Assembly (NCBI RefSeq): GCF_027270735.1
Contig: NZ_JAPWIJ010000004.1
Coordinates: 62,001 to 126,000 of the forward strand
Source of the DNA: Rhodococcus ruber
Lineage (GTDB): Bacteria; Actinomycetota; Actinomycetes; Mycobacteriales; Mycobacteriaceae
Direction of reading: 5' to 3'
DNA length: 64,000 nucleotides
Each line of letters starts with the position of its first letter. The stretch's first letter is position 1. Under the pieces are notes generated by a model. It did no database searches. It was not told where the DNA came from and worked only from the letters and a program-made list of their open reading frames with translations. Both the position numbers and the translations under genes were made by a program. Positions 1 to 9,206 of this stretch are shown here, piece by piece.

Positions 1-708
1 ACCGGTTTGCAGATACTCGAACTGATGCTCAATCGCGACACCGTCACGGTGACCGATATTGCCACCGAGCTCGGGGTCGCTCGATCAACGGCGCACCGTG
101 CTCTGACGACACTCGAGCGACGACACTTCGTCGCTTTGTCGTCATCGGGCCGCGGATATGCCGCCGGGCCGCGGCTGGTAGAGATCGGGAGTCCGCGCTG
201 CCTCGATCCGCAATCCCGGATCGAGGCTCGCCCGATTCTCAACCGGGTACTCGAAGAGACCGAAGAATCCGTACACACGTCTCTTCTTCTGGGTGACCAG
301 TTGCTCGTCGTAGACGGTCGTCGCTCGAAGCATCGCGTAGACATTGGTTTGCGAGTGGGAATGGTTGCGCCCGCGCACGGTATGGCAGGCGGCAAACTGT
401 TGTTGTCCTGCCTCAGCGACGACCAAATCTTCGCCCTCTTCCCTGACGAATCGCTTTTGCGACTTGGGCCGAAGACGTTGTCCACTCGGACGGCGCTGAT
501 GGACGACATCGCCGAGATCCGCCAGAACGGATATGCCGTGGCGGTTCAAGAGTCGGAGCGCGGGGTCAGTTCGATTGCGCTCCTACTCTCGGGAGCTTCC
601 TGGCGTGACCGTATGGCCATCGTCATCTCGGTACCGGTCGAGCGGGGCAGCTGGGAAGAACTCATGGTCCTCAAGGACCGCCTCAAGGGAATCATCGCCG
701 ATTCGTGA
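1..708 (+). CDS. IclR-family transcriptional regulator (5' truncated by window)
   Basis: The reading frame is open from base 1 and begins TGLQILELM, which matches the usual RGLxILE opening of IclR proteins, so the true start lies left of the window. A winged helix-turn-helix follows (VTDIATELGVARSTAHRAL), then an effector-binding domain to the end (VVDGRRS, GMAGGKLLLS, SSIALLLSG). The visible 235 residues are close to a full family member. IclR proteins usually control nearby aromatic-acid operons. The nearest candidate is the convergent aldolase operon whose last gene ends at 1595, but the true target could lie outside the window. Confidence 0.85.
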   Translation, partial: TGLQILELMLNRDTVTVTDIATELGVARSTAHRALTTLERRHFVALSSSGRGYAAGPRLVEIGSPRCLDPQSRIEARPILNRVLEETEESVHTSLLLGDQLLVVDGRRSKHRVDIGLRVGMVAPAHGMAGGKLLLSCLSDDQIFALFPDESLLRLGPKTLSTRTALMDDIAEIRQNGYAVAVQESERGVSSIALLLSGASWRDRMAIVISVPVERGSWEELMVLKDRLKGIIADS

Positions 709-1594
709 ACCGCTCGAAGTGTGAACACGATATCGGCGAGGTCCCAGCGCAGCGTTCGGTCGCGATAAGGGCCCTCGAGTCCTCGTTGTGTCCGTGAAGA
801 AGGCGGCGGAGTTCGTTGACACAGAATGATGGCCTCATCGGACGCGCACATGAAGTCGAGGCGTTCTCTGGATCGGACACCGTGTCCACGTAGACATGAG
901 ATGTGAGATCGTGGTCCGAGTGGTTCCCGTTGACACCGGAGTGACGCGAGTCGAAACGGATAGTCAAGGATCGACGGGTGCCTACCTGTACGAAAACTGT
1001 TGTGGTGCAGAAGTATCTAGATTCAATGGACTCCCTCGGACTCCACCCCTGGGCACTGACGTCATTATGGATCCCTATTTCCAGGTTCCCGTCCGTCCGA
1101 TCCGGAGGTTCTGACGGACTACGTTGAGGCGTTGTATGGAAAGGCTCGGCATTCGATCGGCGGGCATTGCGCCGAAATAGACGCGGCGACAGCGGGTTCG
1201 ACATCGCTGAAGGGGGCCTGCCGGACCGCCTTGTCGGCTGCCCCGCCGTTGGTGAGTCCGAGTTCGATACGGCGTTGTCGCACCAGCTCGCCGAATCGCT
1301 ATCCCGCCGCATCACTCGTGGTCAGTCATTCCCTTGTCACTCGTCACACGTGGTTGCGCGGTCAGGACGGCCCCTTTCCGTCGAATCGGCTGTAGAGCAC
1401 GAAATGCTCAGCGGCGAGAGCGGTTCGGTGTCTCGCCGTTGGCCGATCAGACGCCGCTGCGCCTGTGGGGCCAGGCCCCGCCCGGCTGTCGTCATGTTGT
1501 CCTTATCGAGCAGTCGACGGAACGCCCGGCGTCTGCGACGGTGCTTGCCGATGAGGCTCGTGAACTCTCGTGATGGATTCGTGGAACAGACGAC
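709..1594. other. Gene-poor interval (about 0.9 kb)
   Basis: No reading frame here has a recognisable domain or convincing actinobacterial codon usage. Several open frames exist on both strands, but they overlap each other and show no GC bias at third positions. The interval separates two convergent transcription units and may hold decayed coding sequence. I see no strong hairpin with a T-tract. Confidence 0.5.
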
Positions 1595-2641
1595 TCAGCT
1601 CTTCGACGCTGCCAAGTCGAGCGCGATGTCGGTGATCAGATCTTCCTGGCCACCCACAAGTCCACGTTCACCGACGGCGAGAAGGATTGCGCGCGTATCC
1701 AATCCATACTGCTTGGCGGCAGCCTCCGCATGACGTAGGAAGCTCGAGTACACCCCTGCATACCCGAGGGTCAGTGTCTCGCGGTCGACCTGAACAGGCC
1801 GGTCCTGCAGAGGCCGGACGATGTCGTCTGCCGCGTCCTGCAGTGCGAACAGGTCACAATTGTGCTTCCACCCGTGTAGGTCTGCGACGGCGATAAACGG
1901 CTCGATCGGGCAGTTACCTGCTCCTGCGCCGTGACCGGCGAGAGATGCGTCGACGCGGGTAACTCCCTCTTCCACCGCCACAACAGAATTCGCGACCGAC
2001 AGAGACAGATTCTGATGTGCGTGAATGCCGATCTGGGTGTCGGCATCGAGGACGTCTCGGTAGGCACGCACTCGGTCGCGAACGCCGTTCATGGTCAGTC
2101 GGCCGCCCGAGTCTGTGACGTACACGCAGTGTGCGCCATAGGATTCCATCAGCTTGGCCTGCGCGGCAAGCTGTTCGGGCTCGGCGAGGTGCGACATCAT
2201 CAAAAATCCGGACACATCCATGCCGAGCTCGCGGGCTTTGCCGATGTGCTGGGCGGAGACGTCGGCCTCGGTGCAGTGCGTCGCCACTCGGACCGAGGTG
2301 ACACCGAGCTTGAAGGCGTGCTCGAGTTCTTTCACCGTCCCCACCCCGGGGAGCAGCAGGGTGGTGAGTTTGGCGCGGTGCACCACCGAGGCAGCGGCTT
2401 CGATCCACTCCCAGTCGGTGTTGCTGCCCGGCCCGTACGTCAGGCTGTGGCCGGCGAGGCCGTCCCCGTGCGTGACCTCGATGGCGTCGACCCCGGCGCT
2501 GTCCAGGGCGCTGGCGACGCGTGCAACGTTGTCGGGGCTGATGCGGTGCCGCATGGCGTGCATGCCGTCGCGCAGGGTGACGTCCTGGATGTACAGGGCG
2601 GCACCGTCGGTCGCGTTCGGGCGCTTCGTGGTTTCGCTCAT
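1595..2641 (-). CDS. dmpG: 4-hydroxy-2-oxovalerate aldolase
   Basis: Class II pyruvate aldolase that splits 4-hydroxy-2-oxovalerate into pyruvate and acetaldehyde, the last carbon-carbon cleavage of meta-cleavage pathways. The protein has 348 residues, a normal length. It opens with the HMGL-like catalytic motif ([13 protein letters not shown]) and carries the metal-binding GIHAHQN segment and the [14 protein letters not shown] region of the DmpG family. The start is the ATG at 2641, which overlaps the stop of the acetaldehyde dehydrogenase gene (ATGA). The in-frame extension upstream runs through that gene and is ignored. In characterised relatives the two enzymes form a complex that channels acetaldehyde, and the overlap fits coupled translation. 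Confidence 0.95.
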   Translation of the reverse strand: MSETTKRPNATDGAALYIQDVTLRDGMHAMRHRISPDNVARVASALDSAGVDAIEVTHGDGLAGHSLTYGPGSNTDWEWIEAAASVVHRAKLTTLLLPGVGTVKELEHAFKLGVTSVRVATHCTEADVSAQHIGKARELGMDVSGFLMMSHLAEPEQLAAQAKLMESYGAHCVYVTDSGGRLTMNGVRDRVRAYRDVLDADTQIGIHAHQNLSLSVANSVVAVEEGVTRVDASLAGHGAGAGNCPIEPFIAVADLHGWKHNCDLFALQDAADDIVRPLQDRPVQVDRETLTLGYAGVYSSFLRHAEAAAKQYGLDTRAILLAVGERGLVGGQEDLITDIALDLAASKS

Positions 2642-3585
2642 CGTGCCGCCTCCAAGGTCTTGTTCTCTGCAATCTTCTCCGCGACCTGCAGGGCGGCGGA
2701 GGTCATGATGTCGAGGTTTCCGGCATACGCGGGAAGGTAGTGCGCGGCACCTTCGACTTCGAGGAACACCGAGACCTTCCACAGGCCGGGCCCTTTGTCG
2801 ACGCCGCCGGTCAGGGTGGCGACGGATTCGGCGTCGTCGAGTTGGGTGAACTGCACTTGCTGTTTGAGGCGGTAGCCGGGGACGTAGGCGGAGACCTTGG
2901 CGACCATGTCCAGGATCGATCGACGGATTGCGTCCTGGTCCGGGTTCGATACCAGCGCGAGAACGGTGTCGCGCATGATCAACGGCGGCTCGGCCGGGTT
3001 GAGGACGATGATGGCTTTGCCTCGGGCGGCTCCGCCGACCTTTTCGATTGCCTCGGAGGTAGTTTCGGTGAATTCGTCGATGTTCGCCCTCGTACCGGGC
3101 CCCGCTGATTTCGAGGCGATCGAGGCGACGATCTCTGCGTAGTGCACCGGCGTCACCTGCGAGATCGCGGCGACGATCGGGATGGTCGCCTGCCCACCGC
3201 AGGTCACCATGTTCACATCGGGTGCACCGAGATGCTCCTCGAGGTTGACCGCGGGGACGACGTACGGTCCGATCGCGGCCGGGGTGAGGTCGATGAGCCG
3301 TTTACCGTACGGCCTGAGTGCCTCTTCGTTCGCGACATGGGCTTTGGCGGAGGTCGAGTCGAAGATGATGTCGATGTCGGCGAACTCGGGGTGATCGATC
3401 AGGCCCTGCACTCCCGAGTGCACGGTGCTGATACCCAGTCGGCGTGCCCGAGCGAGACCGTCGGAGGCAGGGTCGATTCCGACGAGGACCGCGATGTCGA
3501 CGTTCTTGGCTACACGTTTGAGTTTGATGACGAGGTCGGTGCCGATGTTGCCGGATCCGATCACCGCTACTTTGGTCTTGCTCAT
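2638..3585 (-). CDS. dmpF: Acetaldehyde dehydrogenase (acylating)
   Basis: Converts acetaldehyde, NAD+ and CoA to acetyl-CoA and is the partner of the aldolase encoded next to it. The protein has 315 residues. It has a Rossmann motif at the N-terminus ([11 protein letters not shown]) and the catalytic cysteine in [12 protein letters not shown], as in DmpF/MhpF/BphJ. The start is the ATG at 3585; the longer open frame would run into the hydratase gene. It is the middle gene of a three-gene minus-strand operon, with 40 bases to the hydratase and a 4-base overlap with the aldolase. The gene order hydratase, dehydrogenase, aldolase is typical of meta-cleavage operons. Confidence 0.95.
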   Translation of the reverse strand: MSKTKVAVIGSGNIGTDLVIKLKRVAKNVDIAVLVGIDPASDGLARARRLGISTVHSGVQGLIDHPEFADIDIIFDSTSAKAHVANEEALRPYGKRLIDLTPAAIGPYVVPAVNLEEHLGAPDVNMVTCGGQATIPIVAAISQVTPVHYAEIVASIASKSAGPGTRANIDEFTETTSEAIEKVGGAARGKAIIVLNPAEPPLIMRDTVLALVSNPDQDAIRRSILDMVAKVSAYVPGYRLKQQVQFTQLDDAESVATLTGGVDKGPGLWKVSVFLEVEGAAHYLPAYAGNLDIMTSAALQVAEKIAENKTLEAAR

Positions 3586-3625
3586 TATGTCCTTCGATTC
3601 TGTGTGGGGGTTCGTCCGTGGTCGA

Positions 3626-4417
3626 TCACGCGGTGAATGTCGCTGTGACTTCGCCGATTCCGGATATGGACGCGGTGTACGTCGAGCCAGGGGTGACGGG
3701 GACCATCGGGCCGAGGGCACCGGAGAGGATGACTTCACCGGCTCGCAGCGGCGAACCGTAAGACAGGCTGGTGTTGGCCAACCACACCAGCGCCTCCCAC
3801 GGGCTACCCAGGCAGTCCGAGCCCTTGCCGGCAGAAACCTGTTCACCGTCCGCGGACATGGTCATGGTGACCTCGGCGAGGTCGGGTGCGTCGGCGCGAG
3901 AAATGCTCTCCCCCAACACGTACAGGCCCGAGGATGCGTTGTCGGCGACGGTGTCGGCCAGGCTGATGTCCCAACCCGCGATCCGGCTGTCGACGATCTC
4001 GAACGAGGCGAACACCCGGTCGACGAACGATGGCGCTTGTGCTGCGGTGATCTTCTCGTCGATGTCGGAGGACAGGATGAACGCGATCTCGGCTTCGATG
4101 CGCGGTTGCAGCAACCGCGTCGAATCGACTGCGTCGTCGCCGGAGACGTCGAAATCGTCGAGCAGGACGCCGAAATCGGGCTGATCCACCCCGAGTTGCT
4201 TCTGCACGGCTGGCGAGGTCAGTCCGATCTTGCGGCCGACGACGGTGCGGCCGGATGCAAGGAGTGCATCGATGTTGCGTGATTGGATGCGGTAGGCGGC
4301 ATCGATATCGACGCGTCCGATGAGATCACGGACCGGAGCACACGGGGTGGCCGTGTTGGCGGCATCGGCCAGCCGGTCGGCCGCTTCGCTGATCGTGCGT
4401 TGTTCCACTGTGGTCAT
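3626..4417 (-). CDS. dmpE: 2-oxopent-4-enoate (2-hydroxypenta-2,4-dienoate) hydratase
   Basis: Adds water to 2-hydroxypenta-2,4-dienoate to give 4-hydroxy-2-oxovalerate, the substrate of the downstream aldolase. The 263-residue protein belongs to the MhpD/FAH superfamily. It shows the [17 protein letters not shown] segment and metal-ligand glutamates in [11 protein letters not shown]. The ATG at 4417 is chosen because translation further upstream would run into the promoter shared with the divergent IclR gene (4465). A second family member at 8391 is the decarboxylase paralogue. This copy groups with the aldolase and dehydrogenase, so I assign it as the hydratase. Confidence 0.9.
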   Translation of the reverse strand: MTTVEQRTISEAADRLADAANTATPCAPVRDLIGRVDIDAAYRIQSRNIDALLASGRTVVGRKIGLTSPAVQKQLGVDQPDFGVLLDDFDVSGDDAVDSTRLLQPRIEAEIAFILSSDIDEKITAAQAPSFVDRVFASFEIVDSRIAGWDISLADTVADNASSGLYVLGESISRADAPDLAEVTMTMSADGEQVSAGKGSDCLGSPWEALVWLANTSLSYGSPLRAGEVILSGALGPMVPVTPGSTYTASISGIGEVTATFTA

Positions 4418-4464
4418 GAGGCTCACGCTATTGCGGCTTCGCTGTGGTGGATAGGATCTGTCCC

Positions 4465-5211
4465 ATGAAACGGGACGACATGTCGGTGTTGCAGCGATCC
4501 GCGTTGATTTTGGAGGCATTTCCCGGGGGTTGTGCTTTGACGCTGGCCGAGGTGTCCACTCGCACCGGATTGCCTCGCTCGACGACGCACCGGTTGCTGG
4601 TCGACCTTGCAGAATTGGGTTGGATCATGCGTATCGGCAATACATTCGAGCTGGGGATGGCATTGTTCGAGCTCGGTGAGCGAGTCGGCCTAAAACACCG
4701 ACTCCGCACCGCCGCACTGCCATTCATGCAAGATCTGTTCGCAGTGACCGAACAGACGGTGCACCTCGCGGTACGAGACGGTCACGACGCAGTATACGTG
4801 GAAAAGATTCACGGACACTCCTCCTTTCCTTTGCCCTCACAGATCGGCGGCCGACTGCCGCTGACGTGTACTGCAGTTGGAAAAGCACTGCTGGCGCTGG
4901 AAGACCCGGCTGTGCAGAACGAGATCCTCGCCCGCCCGTTCCGCCGCTTCACTCCGCAATCGATTACCGACCCTCGGATTCTTTCCAAGGAGCTCGATTC
5001 GATACGACGGACCGGCGTCGCCATCGAGCGCGAGGAAGCAGCCCTCGGTGGATGTTGCCTTGCTGCACCGGTACTTGTCTCGAAGAAGGTTATTGCCGCA
5101 ATCTCGGTATCGGTTCCCAAGGCGAGCTTCAACCCCGAATTGCTGGCCCCCGCTGTCCGGACTGCTACTTTGGCGTTGGGGCGATTGCTTGCACGAGCGT
5201 CTGCCGAGTGA
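4465..5211 (+). CDS. IclR-family transcriptional regulator
   Basis: A 248-residue regulator with an N-terminal winged HTH (LAEVSTRTGLPRSTTHRLL) and an IclR effector domain (GRLPLTCTAVGKALLALE, IEREEAALGGCCLAAPV). It is transcribed divergently from the hydratase-dehydrogenase-aldolase operon with only 47 bases between starts, so it very probably controls that operon and itself. I prefer the ATG at 4465 over an in-frame GTG at 4444, because the later start leaves room for an operator. The effector is unknown; a pathway intermediate is likely. Confidence 0.88.
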   Translation: MKRDDMSVLQRSALILEAFPGGCALTLAEVSTRTGLPRSTTHRLLVDLAELGWIMRIGNTFELGMALFELGERVGLKHRLRTAALPFMQDLFAVTEQTVHLAVRDGHDAVYVEKIHGHSSFPLPSQIGGRLPLTCTAVGKALLALEDPAVQNEILARPFRRFTPQSITDPRILSKELDSIRRTGVAIEREEAALGGCCLAAPVLVSKKVIAAISVSVPKASFNPELLAPAVRTATLALGRLLARASAE

Positions 5212-5304
5212 CTCCCGAGTTCGGCCCGCGAGGAGTGGACTCGGTCAGGCTCGCCACATACAAGGCGAAAACCGGCTTGACTCGAATGGCAAAAGAACGT
5301 TGGG

Positions 5305-5321
5305 TGCCCGCGTTACGGGCA
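5305..5321. promoter_or_regulatory. Inverted repeat upstream of the LysR gene
   Basis: TGCCCG-cgtta-CGGGCA is a perfect 6-base inverted repeat with a 5-base spacer. It lies 34 bases before the GTG start of the LysR gene and about 94 bases after the IclR stop. It could be an autoregulatory site or a small terminator hairpin. It has no T-tract. Confidence 0.35.
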
Positions 5322-5355
5322 TTCTTCGGGGTCGCTCCAGGGGTACGCTTGCTAC

Positions 5356-6294
5356 GTGGACGAACCCCGCCTGCTCGATGGCAGGCTCAAGATCAAGCAC
5401 TTGCTACTTGTGGACGCGGTGACAAGATTGGGCACCGTTGTAGGGGCGGCCGGATTCCTGCATATTACGCAGCCCGTGGCCACTCGGAGCTTACATGAGC
5501 TGGAATCGATTCTTGGGGTGAGGCTGTATGAGCGCGAACCTCGGGGGGTGCGTCCAACAATATATGGCCAGGCCTTCACGGAGCATGCAAGGGCGGTGCT
5601 CGCCCAGCTCGTCCAAGCGCAGAAACACATCGCAGAACTTGCCGATGCCGATCGTGGAACCGTGGTGGTCGGGTCGCATCTAGCTGGATCGAATATATTG
5701 CTGCCCAGAGCGATTGCAACCTTGAAGACGGAACGTCCGCAACTGACAGTCATCGTACGCGAAGGCACGCCGGAAGTATTGTTAGCCGAACTCGAAGCTG
5801 GCAAAGTGGATCTGATTGTCGGCCGACTGACATCCCATTCCGACTCCCGGGTCATCCGAATCACTCTTTACAGTGAATCAGTACAACTGGTCACACGTGT
5901 CGACCATCCGTTGACAGATTTGAAGGAAGTGAAATTCTCGGATACCGCAGGATACCCGTGGATATTTCCAGGTGTGGAGACTGCACTCCGTGGCGAGCTG
6001 GAAGAGTTCTTCGCACGGAACGATATGGAACTGCCGACAAATCGCGTCGATGCAACGTCATTCCTGACGGTGAGGCAACTTCTGCTGGAAACGGATATGG
6101 TTGCGGTCTTGCCGAGCCTCATTCCTCGTGCTGATACGCGCCTGACTACTCTTCCAGTCACACTGGATCAGATATCACACAGGGTGGGATTGACGCTGGC
6201 AGTCAATCGTCCGCTGAACCCTTCGGCTGATGCGCTGGTGGCACGATTGCATGAGACGGCCGAGGAAATTGCGAGCCCCCGACTCGACGGCTGA
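5356..6294 (+). CDS. LysR-family transcriptional regulator
   Basis: A 312-residue LTTR with an N-terminal HTH around residues 17-45 (GTVVGAAGFLHITQPVATRS) followed by the LGVRLYERE signature and a periplasmic-binding-protein-like effector domain. The start is a GTG. The gene lies between the IclR gene and the 3' end of the 3-hydroxyanthranilate operon, which converges on it. LTTRs in such positions often activate the adjacent catabolic operon with a pathway intermediate as co-inducer, but its target promoter (near 10.7 kb) is not adjacent, so this link is inferred. Confidence 0.88.
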   Translation: MDEPRLLDGRLKIKHLLLVDAVTRLGTVVGAAGFLHITQPVATRSLHELESILGVRLYEREPRGVRPTIYGQAFTEHARAVLAQLVQAQKHIAELADADRGTVVVGSHLAGSNILLPRAIATLKTERPQLTVIVREGTPEVLLAELEAGKVDLIVGRLTSHSDSRVIRITLYSESVQLVTRVDHPLTDLKEVKFSDTAGYPWIFPGVETALRGELEEFFARNDMELPTNRVDATSFLTVRQLLLETDMVAVLPSLIPRADTRLTTLPVTLDQISHRVGLTLAVNRPLNPSADALVARLHETAEEIASPRLDG

Positions 6295-6423
6295 TTCCGC
6301 TCGAAACATCTACTGGGGATGGACGAGTGTGTCGTCCACGAATCGAGCGCAACATCCAACTCGACGGTCACCGATCGAGATGGGTCGGGCTCGATGCACC
6401 GATATTCGCTCTGCCCAGAAATT

Positions 6424-7419
6424 TCAGACCAGCCCGAGGAAACGTTCAGCGTTTCCCCTCGCGATCATGCGACGTCCGGACTCGCTCAGGAACTCGCTCT
6501 TGCGCACCACCTCACCGACCGGACGTTCGCCCAATGGATATGGGTAGTCACTGCCTACCATCACGCGATCCACTCCCACCGTGTCGACCAACAGCCTCAA
6601 CGCACGCTCGTCGAAGACGACTGAGTCCACGTAAAATCTCCCTAGGTAATGCGAGGGCGGAAACTCCGACGTACCGATTATGTCGTTCCGGCCATGCCAG
6701 GCGTTTTCCATGCGGCCCAACCAGAACGCGAAAGATCCACCACCGTGGGCAAATCCGATCTTGAGACTGTCGTCGATCTTGTCGAACACACCTCCCAGAA
6801 TCAGCGCAAGTATCGACAGATGCGTTTCGGCCGGCATTGCGGTGAGCCACTGCGCCATCCACCGGTCCAGGCGCGGAGAGCTGGCCATGTCCCACGGGTG
6901 CACGAAGACCGGTACGTCCAGCGACGCACAGTGCTGGAGGAACGTCACCACGCCCTCGCTGTCGAGATCCAGGTCGCCGACATGATTACCGATCTCGACG
7001 CCGCGGTGTCCGTTCGCGATGCAGCGTTCCAGTTCACGGCACGCTGCATCGGTGTCTTGTAAAGGCACCTGGCAGAAAGGAATCAACCGATCAGTCGCCG
7101 GCTCCACAATCTCCAGTGCGAGATCATTGAAGATCCGTGCAATGCGACTTGCCTGCTCGCCGCTTCGGCCGTAGTTGAAGAACGCGGGCGTCGGCGATAC
7201 GACCTGGGCGTGGACGCCGTCGGCATCCATGTCCCGAAGCCGCACCTCGGCATCCCAGGCGTCGGACTGAATGCGGCGGAACTCCTTGGTTCCCATCATG
7301 ATCATGGCTTCGGTTTCCGACTCGACCCTCAACCACGGTGCTTGCGGCCCGGCATCCTCGGTCAAGTCCGGCCACCCATTGGGAACGTAGTGGGTGTGGA
7401 TGTCGATCAGGTTGCTCAT
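6424..7419 (-). CDS. nbaD: 2-amino-3-carboxymuconate-6-semialdehyde decarboxylase (ACMSD)
   Basis: An amidohydrolase-2 family zinc decarboxylase that removes the 3-carboxyl of the ring-cleavage product to give 2-aminomuconate semialdehyde, diverting flux away from quinolinate. The 331-residue protein begins with the metal-binding HxH (IDIHTHYVP, His8 and His10) and later has HPWDM, FAHGGGSFAFWLGR and VGSDYPYP, the remaining metal or catalytic positions of ACMSD. The start is the ATG at 7419, 4 bases after the dioxygenase stop. Its place next to a 3-hydroxyanthranilate dioxygenase supports this reaction over other amidohydrolase-2 decarboxylations. Confidence 0.93.
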   Translation of the reverse strand: MSNLIDIHTHYVPNGWPDLTEDAGPQAPWLRVESETEAMIMMGTKEFRRIQSDAWDAEVRLRDMDADGVHAQVVSPTPAFFNYGRSGEQASRIARIFNDLALEIVEPATDRLIPFCQVPLQDTDAACRELERCIANGHRGVEIGNHVGDLDLDSEGVVTFLQHCASLDVPVFVHPWDMASSPRLDRWMAQWLTAMPAETHLSILALILGGVFDKIDDSLKIGFAHGGGSFAFWLGRMENAWHGRNDIIGTSEFPPSHYLGRFYVDSVVFDERALRLLVDTVGVDRVMVGSDYPYPLGERPVGEVVRKSEFLSESGRRMIARGNAERFLGLV

Positions 7420-7423
7420 GAGT

Positions 7424-7945
7424 TCAGCCCTTACCGGGATGGAGCGTGCCGCACTTGTCACACGTGCGAGCCTCTTCGCTCTCGTAGAACTCGACGAACA
7501 CCGGTGGGAGGTCGGTCACGATGTCGCGCACCTGAAGTTCGACCTCGTGAATTTTGTGGTCACATTCGAGGCAGTACCACTGGAACTTCTCGAGGGTGCC
7601 TTCTCTGCGGACACGTTCGATGACAAGGCCGATGGAGCCGACGGTGGGACGCTGAGGCGAGTGAGGGACATTCCCTGGCAGCAACCAGGTTTCACCCTCA
7701 CTGATGTCGACGCGCTGGGGGCCGTCGTCAGTCATGACGTTGACGTGAATGTCTCCTTCGAGCTGGTAGAACCACTCCTCGTAGGGGTCGAGGTGGTAGT
7801 CGGTCCGCTGGTTGGGGCCACCGACGACCTGCACGATGAAGTCGTCTCCCAGCGCCATCGTCTGATTGTTGACAGGCGGCTGCAAGAGGTGGCGGTTGTC
7901 GTTGATCCACTTGGTGAAGTCGATGACTGGAGGAATTGTGGTCAT
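7424..7945 (-). CDS. nbaC: 3-hydroxyanthranilate 3,4-dioxygenase
   Basis: An iron(II) cupin dioxygenase that opens the ring of 3-hydroxyanthranilate to 2-amino-3-carboxymuconate semialdehyde. The 173-residue protein keeps all known functional positions: iron ligands His51, Glu57 and His95 ([19 protein letters not shown]), and the rubredoxin-like second iron site Cys125/Cys128 and Cys162/Cys165 typical of bacterial enzymes. The ATG at 7945 overlaps the stop of the deaminase gene by 4 bases. This gene fixes the identity of the operon as a 3-hydroxyanthranilate or 2-nitrobenzoate type lower pathway. Confidence 0.97.
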   Translation of the reverse strand: MTTIPPVIDFTKWINDNRHLLQPPVNNQTMALGDDFIVQVVGGPNQRTDYHLDPYEEWFYQLEGDIHVNVMTDDGPQRVDISEGETWLLPGNVPHSPQRPTVGSIGLVIERVRREGTLEKFQWYCLECDHKIHEVELQVRDIVTDLPPVFVEFYESEEARTCDKCGTLHPGKG

Positions 7946-8394
7946 GGTGTGGTCTCCGTTTCGTCGGATTCTGGGCGCTTCGCGGCGGGCACGTACGCCA
8001 CGCCGGAAATTTCGATGAGCAAGTGTGGGTGTGGTAGTTGATGCACTGCCACAGTCGTTCTGGTCGGACCGTCTTCGTCGAACCACTCGGCGTACACCTC
8101 GTTGTATCCACCGAAGTCGTTCATCGACACCAGGTACGAGGTGACCTGAACCAGATCACCGAGAACCCCGCCCACTTCCACGAGGATCGACTCGATATTT
8201 TCGATGACTGCACGGGTCTGCTCTCGAATGTCGAGGGCCGTTGTCCCCATCTCGTCGACCTCGACGCCGGCAAAGGTGTTGTCGGGCCGACGCGAACTGG
8301 TGCCAGAGACGTACACGAAGTCACCGACCACCTTGACGTGCGGAAACTTTCCGCGCGGCTTGGCCAGCTTCTCGATGACCTGCGCGCCGCTCAT
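7942..8394 (-). CDS. nbaF: 2-aminomuconate deaminase (RidA/YjgF family)
   Basis: Hydrolyses the enamine/imine of 2-aminomuconate to 4-oxalocrotonate with release of ammonia. The 150-residue protein is a RidA-family member longer than classical RidA. It retains the arginine that aligns with the catalytic Arg of E. coli RidA (TRTTVAV) and ends with the [12 protein letters not shown] strand. It overlaps its neighbours on both sides by 4 bases, so it is translated as part of the dioxygenase operon. That context argues for the pathway-specific deaminase rather than a housekeeping RidA. Confidence 0.9.
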   Translation of the reverse strand: MSGAQVIEKLAKPRGKFPHVKVVGDFVYVSGTSSRRPDNTFAGVEVDEMGTTALDIREQTRAVIENIESILVEVGGVLGDLVQVTSYLVSMNDFGGYNEVYAEWFDEDGPTRTTVAVHQLPHPHLLIEISGVAYVPAAKRPESDETETTP

Positions 8395-9164
8395 TGCCTC
8401 ACACCGATCACTGTGACGGTCCCGAGGCCGTCGATGCTGCACTGCGCGACGCCCTCGTCGAGTCGCACAGCTGCTGTGGCAGCGCCGGCCAAAATTACGT
8501 GACCCGCGCGCAATGGAATCCGGCGCCGTCGAGCGATGTCGAGCAGTGCATGGAGAGCGCGCGCTGGGTCGCCCAGAATTGCTTCGGTGGAACCGAGTAC
8601 GGTCTGGTCACCGACTTCCATCCGCACGGAACGGTCTGCGACGTTCTGTAGCGGCAGCCATCCTCCGATCACGTAACCGGCCGCACTGGTGTTGTCCGCC
8701 ACGACGTCGGTGTAGGTGAAGCGGAAGTCGCGGTAACGCGAGTCGATGATCTCCATCGCCGGAGCCACCGCGTCGACGCAGGCTTCGATGTCGACGTTCG
8801 GATCGTCGATATCTACGTCTTTCGACAGACGGTAAGCCACTTCAGGTTCGATCTTGGGATGGATGAATTCCGAAAGGTCGATTTCGCCGCCGTCATTGAC
8901 ACACATCGCATCGGTCAACTGGCCGACGATGACCTCCGAGACGCCCATCTGCGCCATCTTCGCCTCGCTGGTGAAGCCGAGTTTGATGCCCACAATCGAT
9001 TCACCACGCTCGGTGCGTAGTTCGAGGAGCTCGTTTTGGATCCTGTAGGCCTGGTCGATATCGATGGTGTGATCGTCGGCGAGGCTCGGCGTGTCGGTGC
9101 GTCTCTGCTGAGCGTCGTCGAGGCGACGTGCAAGCGCGGTTTCGGTGCCTTCCAGGGCTGTCAT
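8391..9164 (-). CDS. nbaG: 4-oxalocrotonate (2-oxohex-3-enedioate) decarboxylase
   Basis: A 257-residue member of the MhpD/DmpH branch of the FAH superfamily. It decarboxylates 4-oxalocrotonate to 2-oxopent-4-enoate, the substrate of the hydratase at 3626. Visible family features are the [17 protein letters not shown] segment, metal-ligand glutamates in [12 protein letters not shown], and [13 protein letters not shown]. The choice of decarboxylase over hydratase rests on position (between deaminase and dehydrogenase) and on the second paralogue sitting with the aldolase. No oxalocrotonate tautomerase gene is visible, and the deaminase product can enter directly. Confidence 0.87.
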   Translation of the reverse strand: MTALEGTETALARRLDDAQQRRTDTPSLADDHTIDIDQAYRIQNELLELRTERGESIVGIKLGFTSEAKMAQMGVSEVIVGQLTDAMCVNDGGEIDLSEFIHPKIEPEVAYRLSKDVDIDDPNVDIEACVDAVAPAMEIIDSRYRDFRFTYTDVVADNTSAAGYVIGGWLPLQNVADRSVRMEVGDQTVLGSTEAILGDPARALHALLDIARRRRIPLRAGHVILAGAATAAVRLDEGVAQCSIDGLGTVTVIGVRQ

Positions 9165-9206
9165 GACGCCTCACTCATTTCTGCACATTTTCTGCGGTTT
9201 CGATAT

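Noticed and set aside
692..1315. 207-codon minus-strand frame in the gap after the first IclR gene
   Set aside because: Serine/arginine-rich sequence with no domain, no ribosome binding site and overlap with the IclR stop.
1931..2740. 269-codon plus-strand frame opposite the aldolase
   Set aside because: It is antisense to a clear enzyme gene and its protein is a low-complexity shadow of that gene's GC-biased codons.
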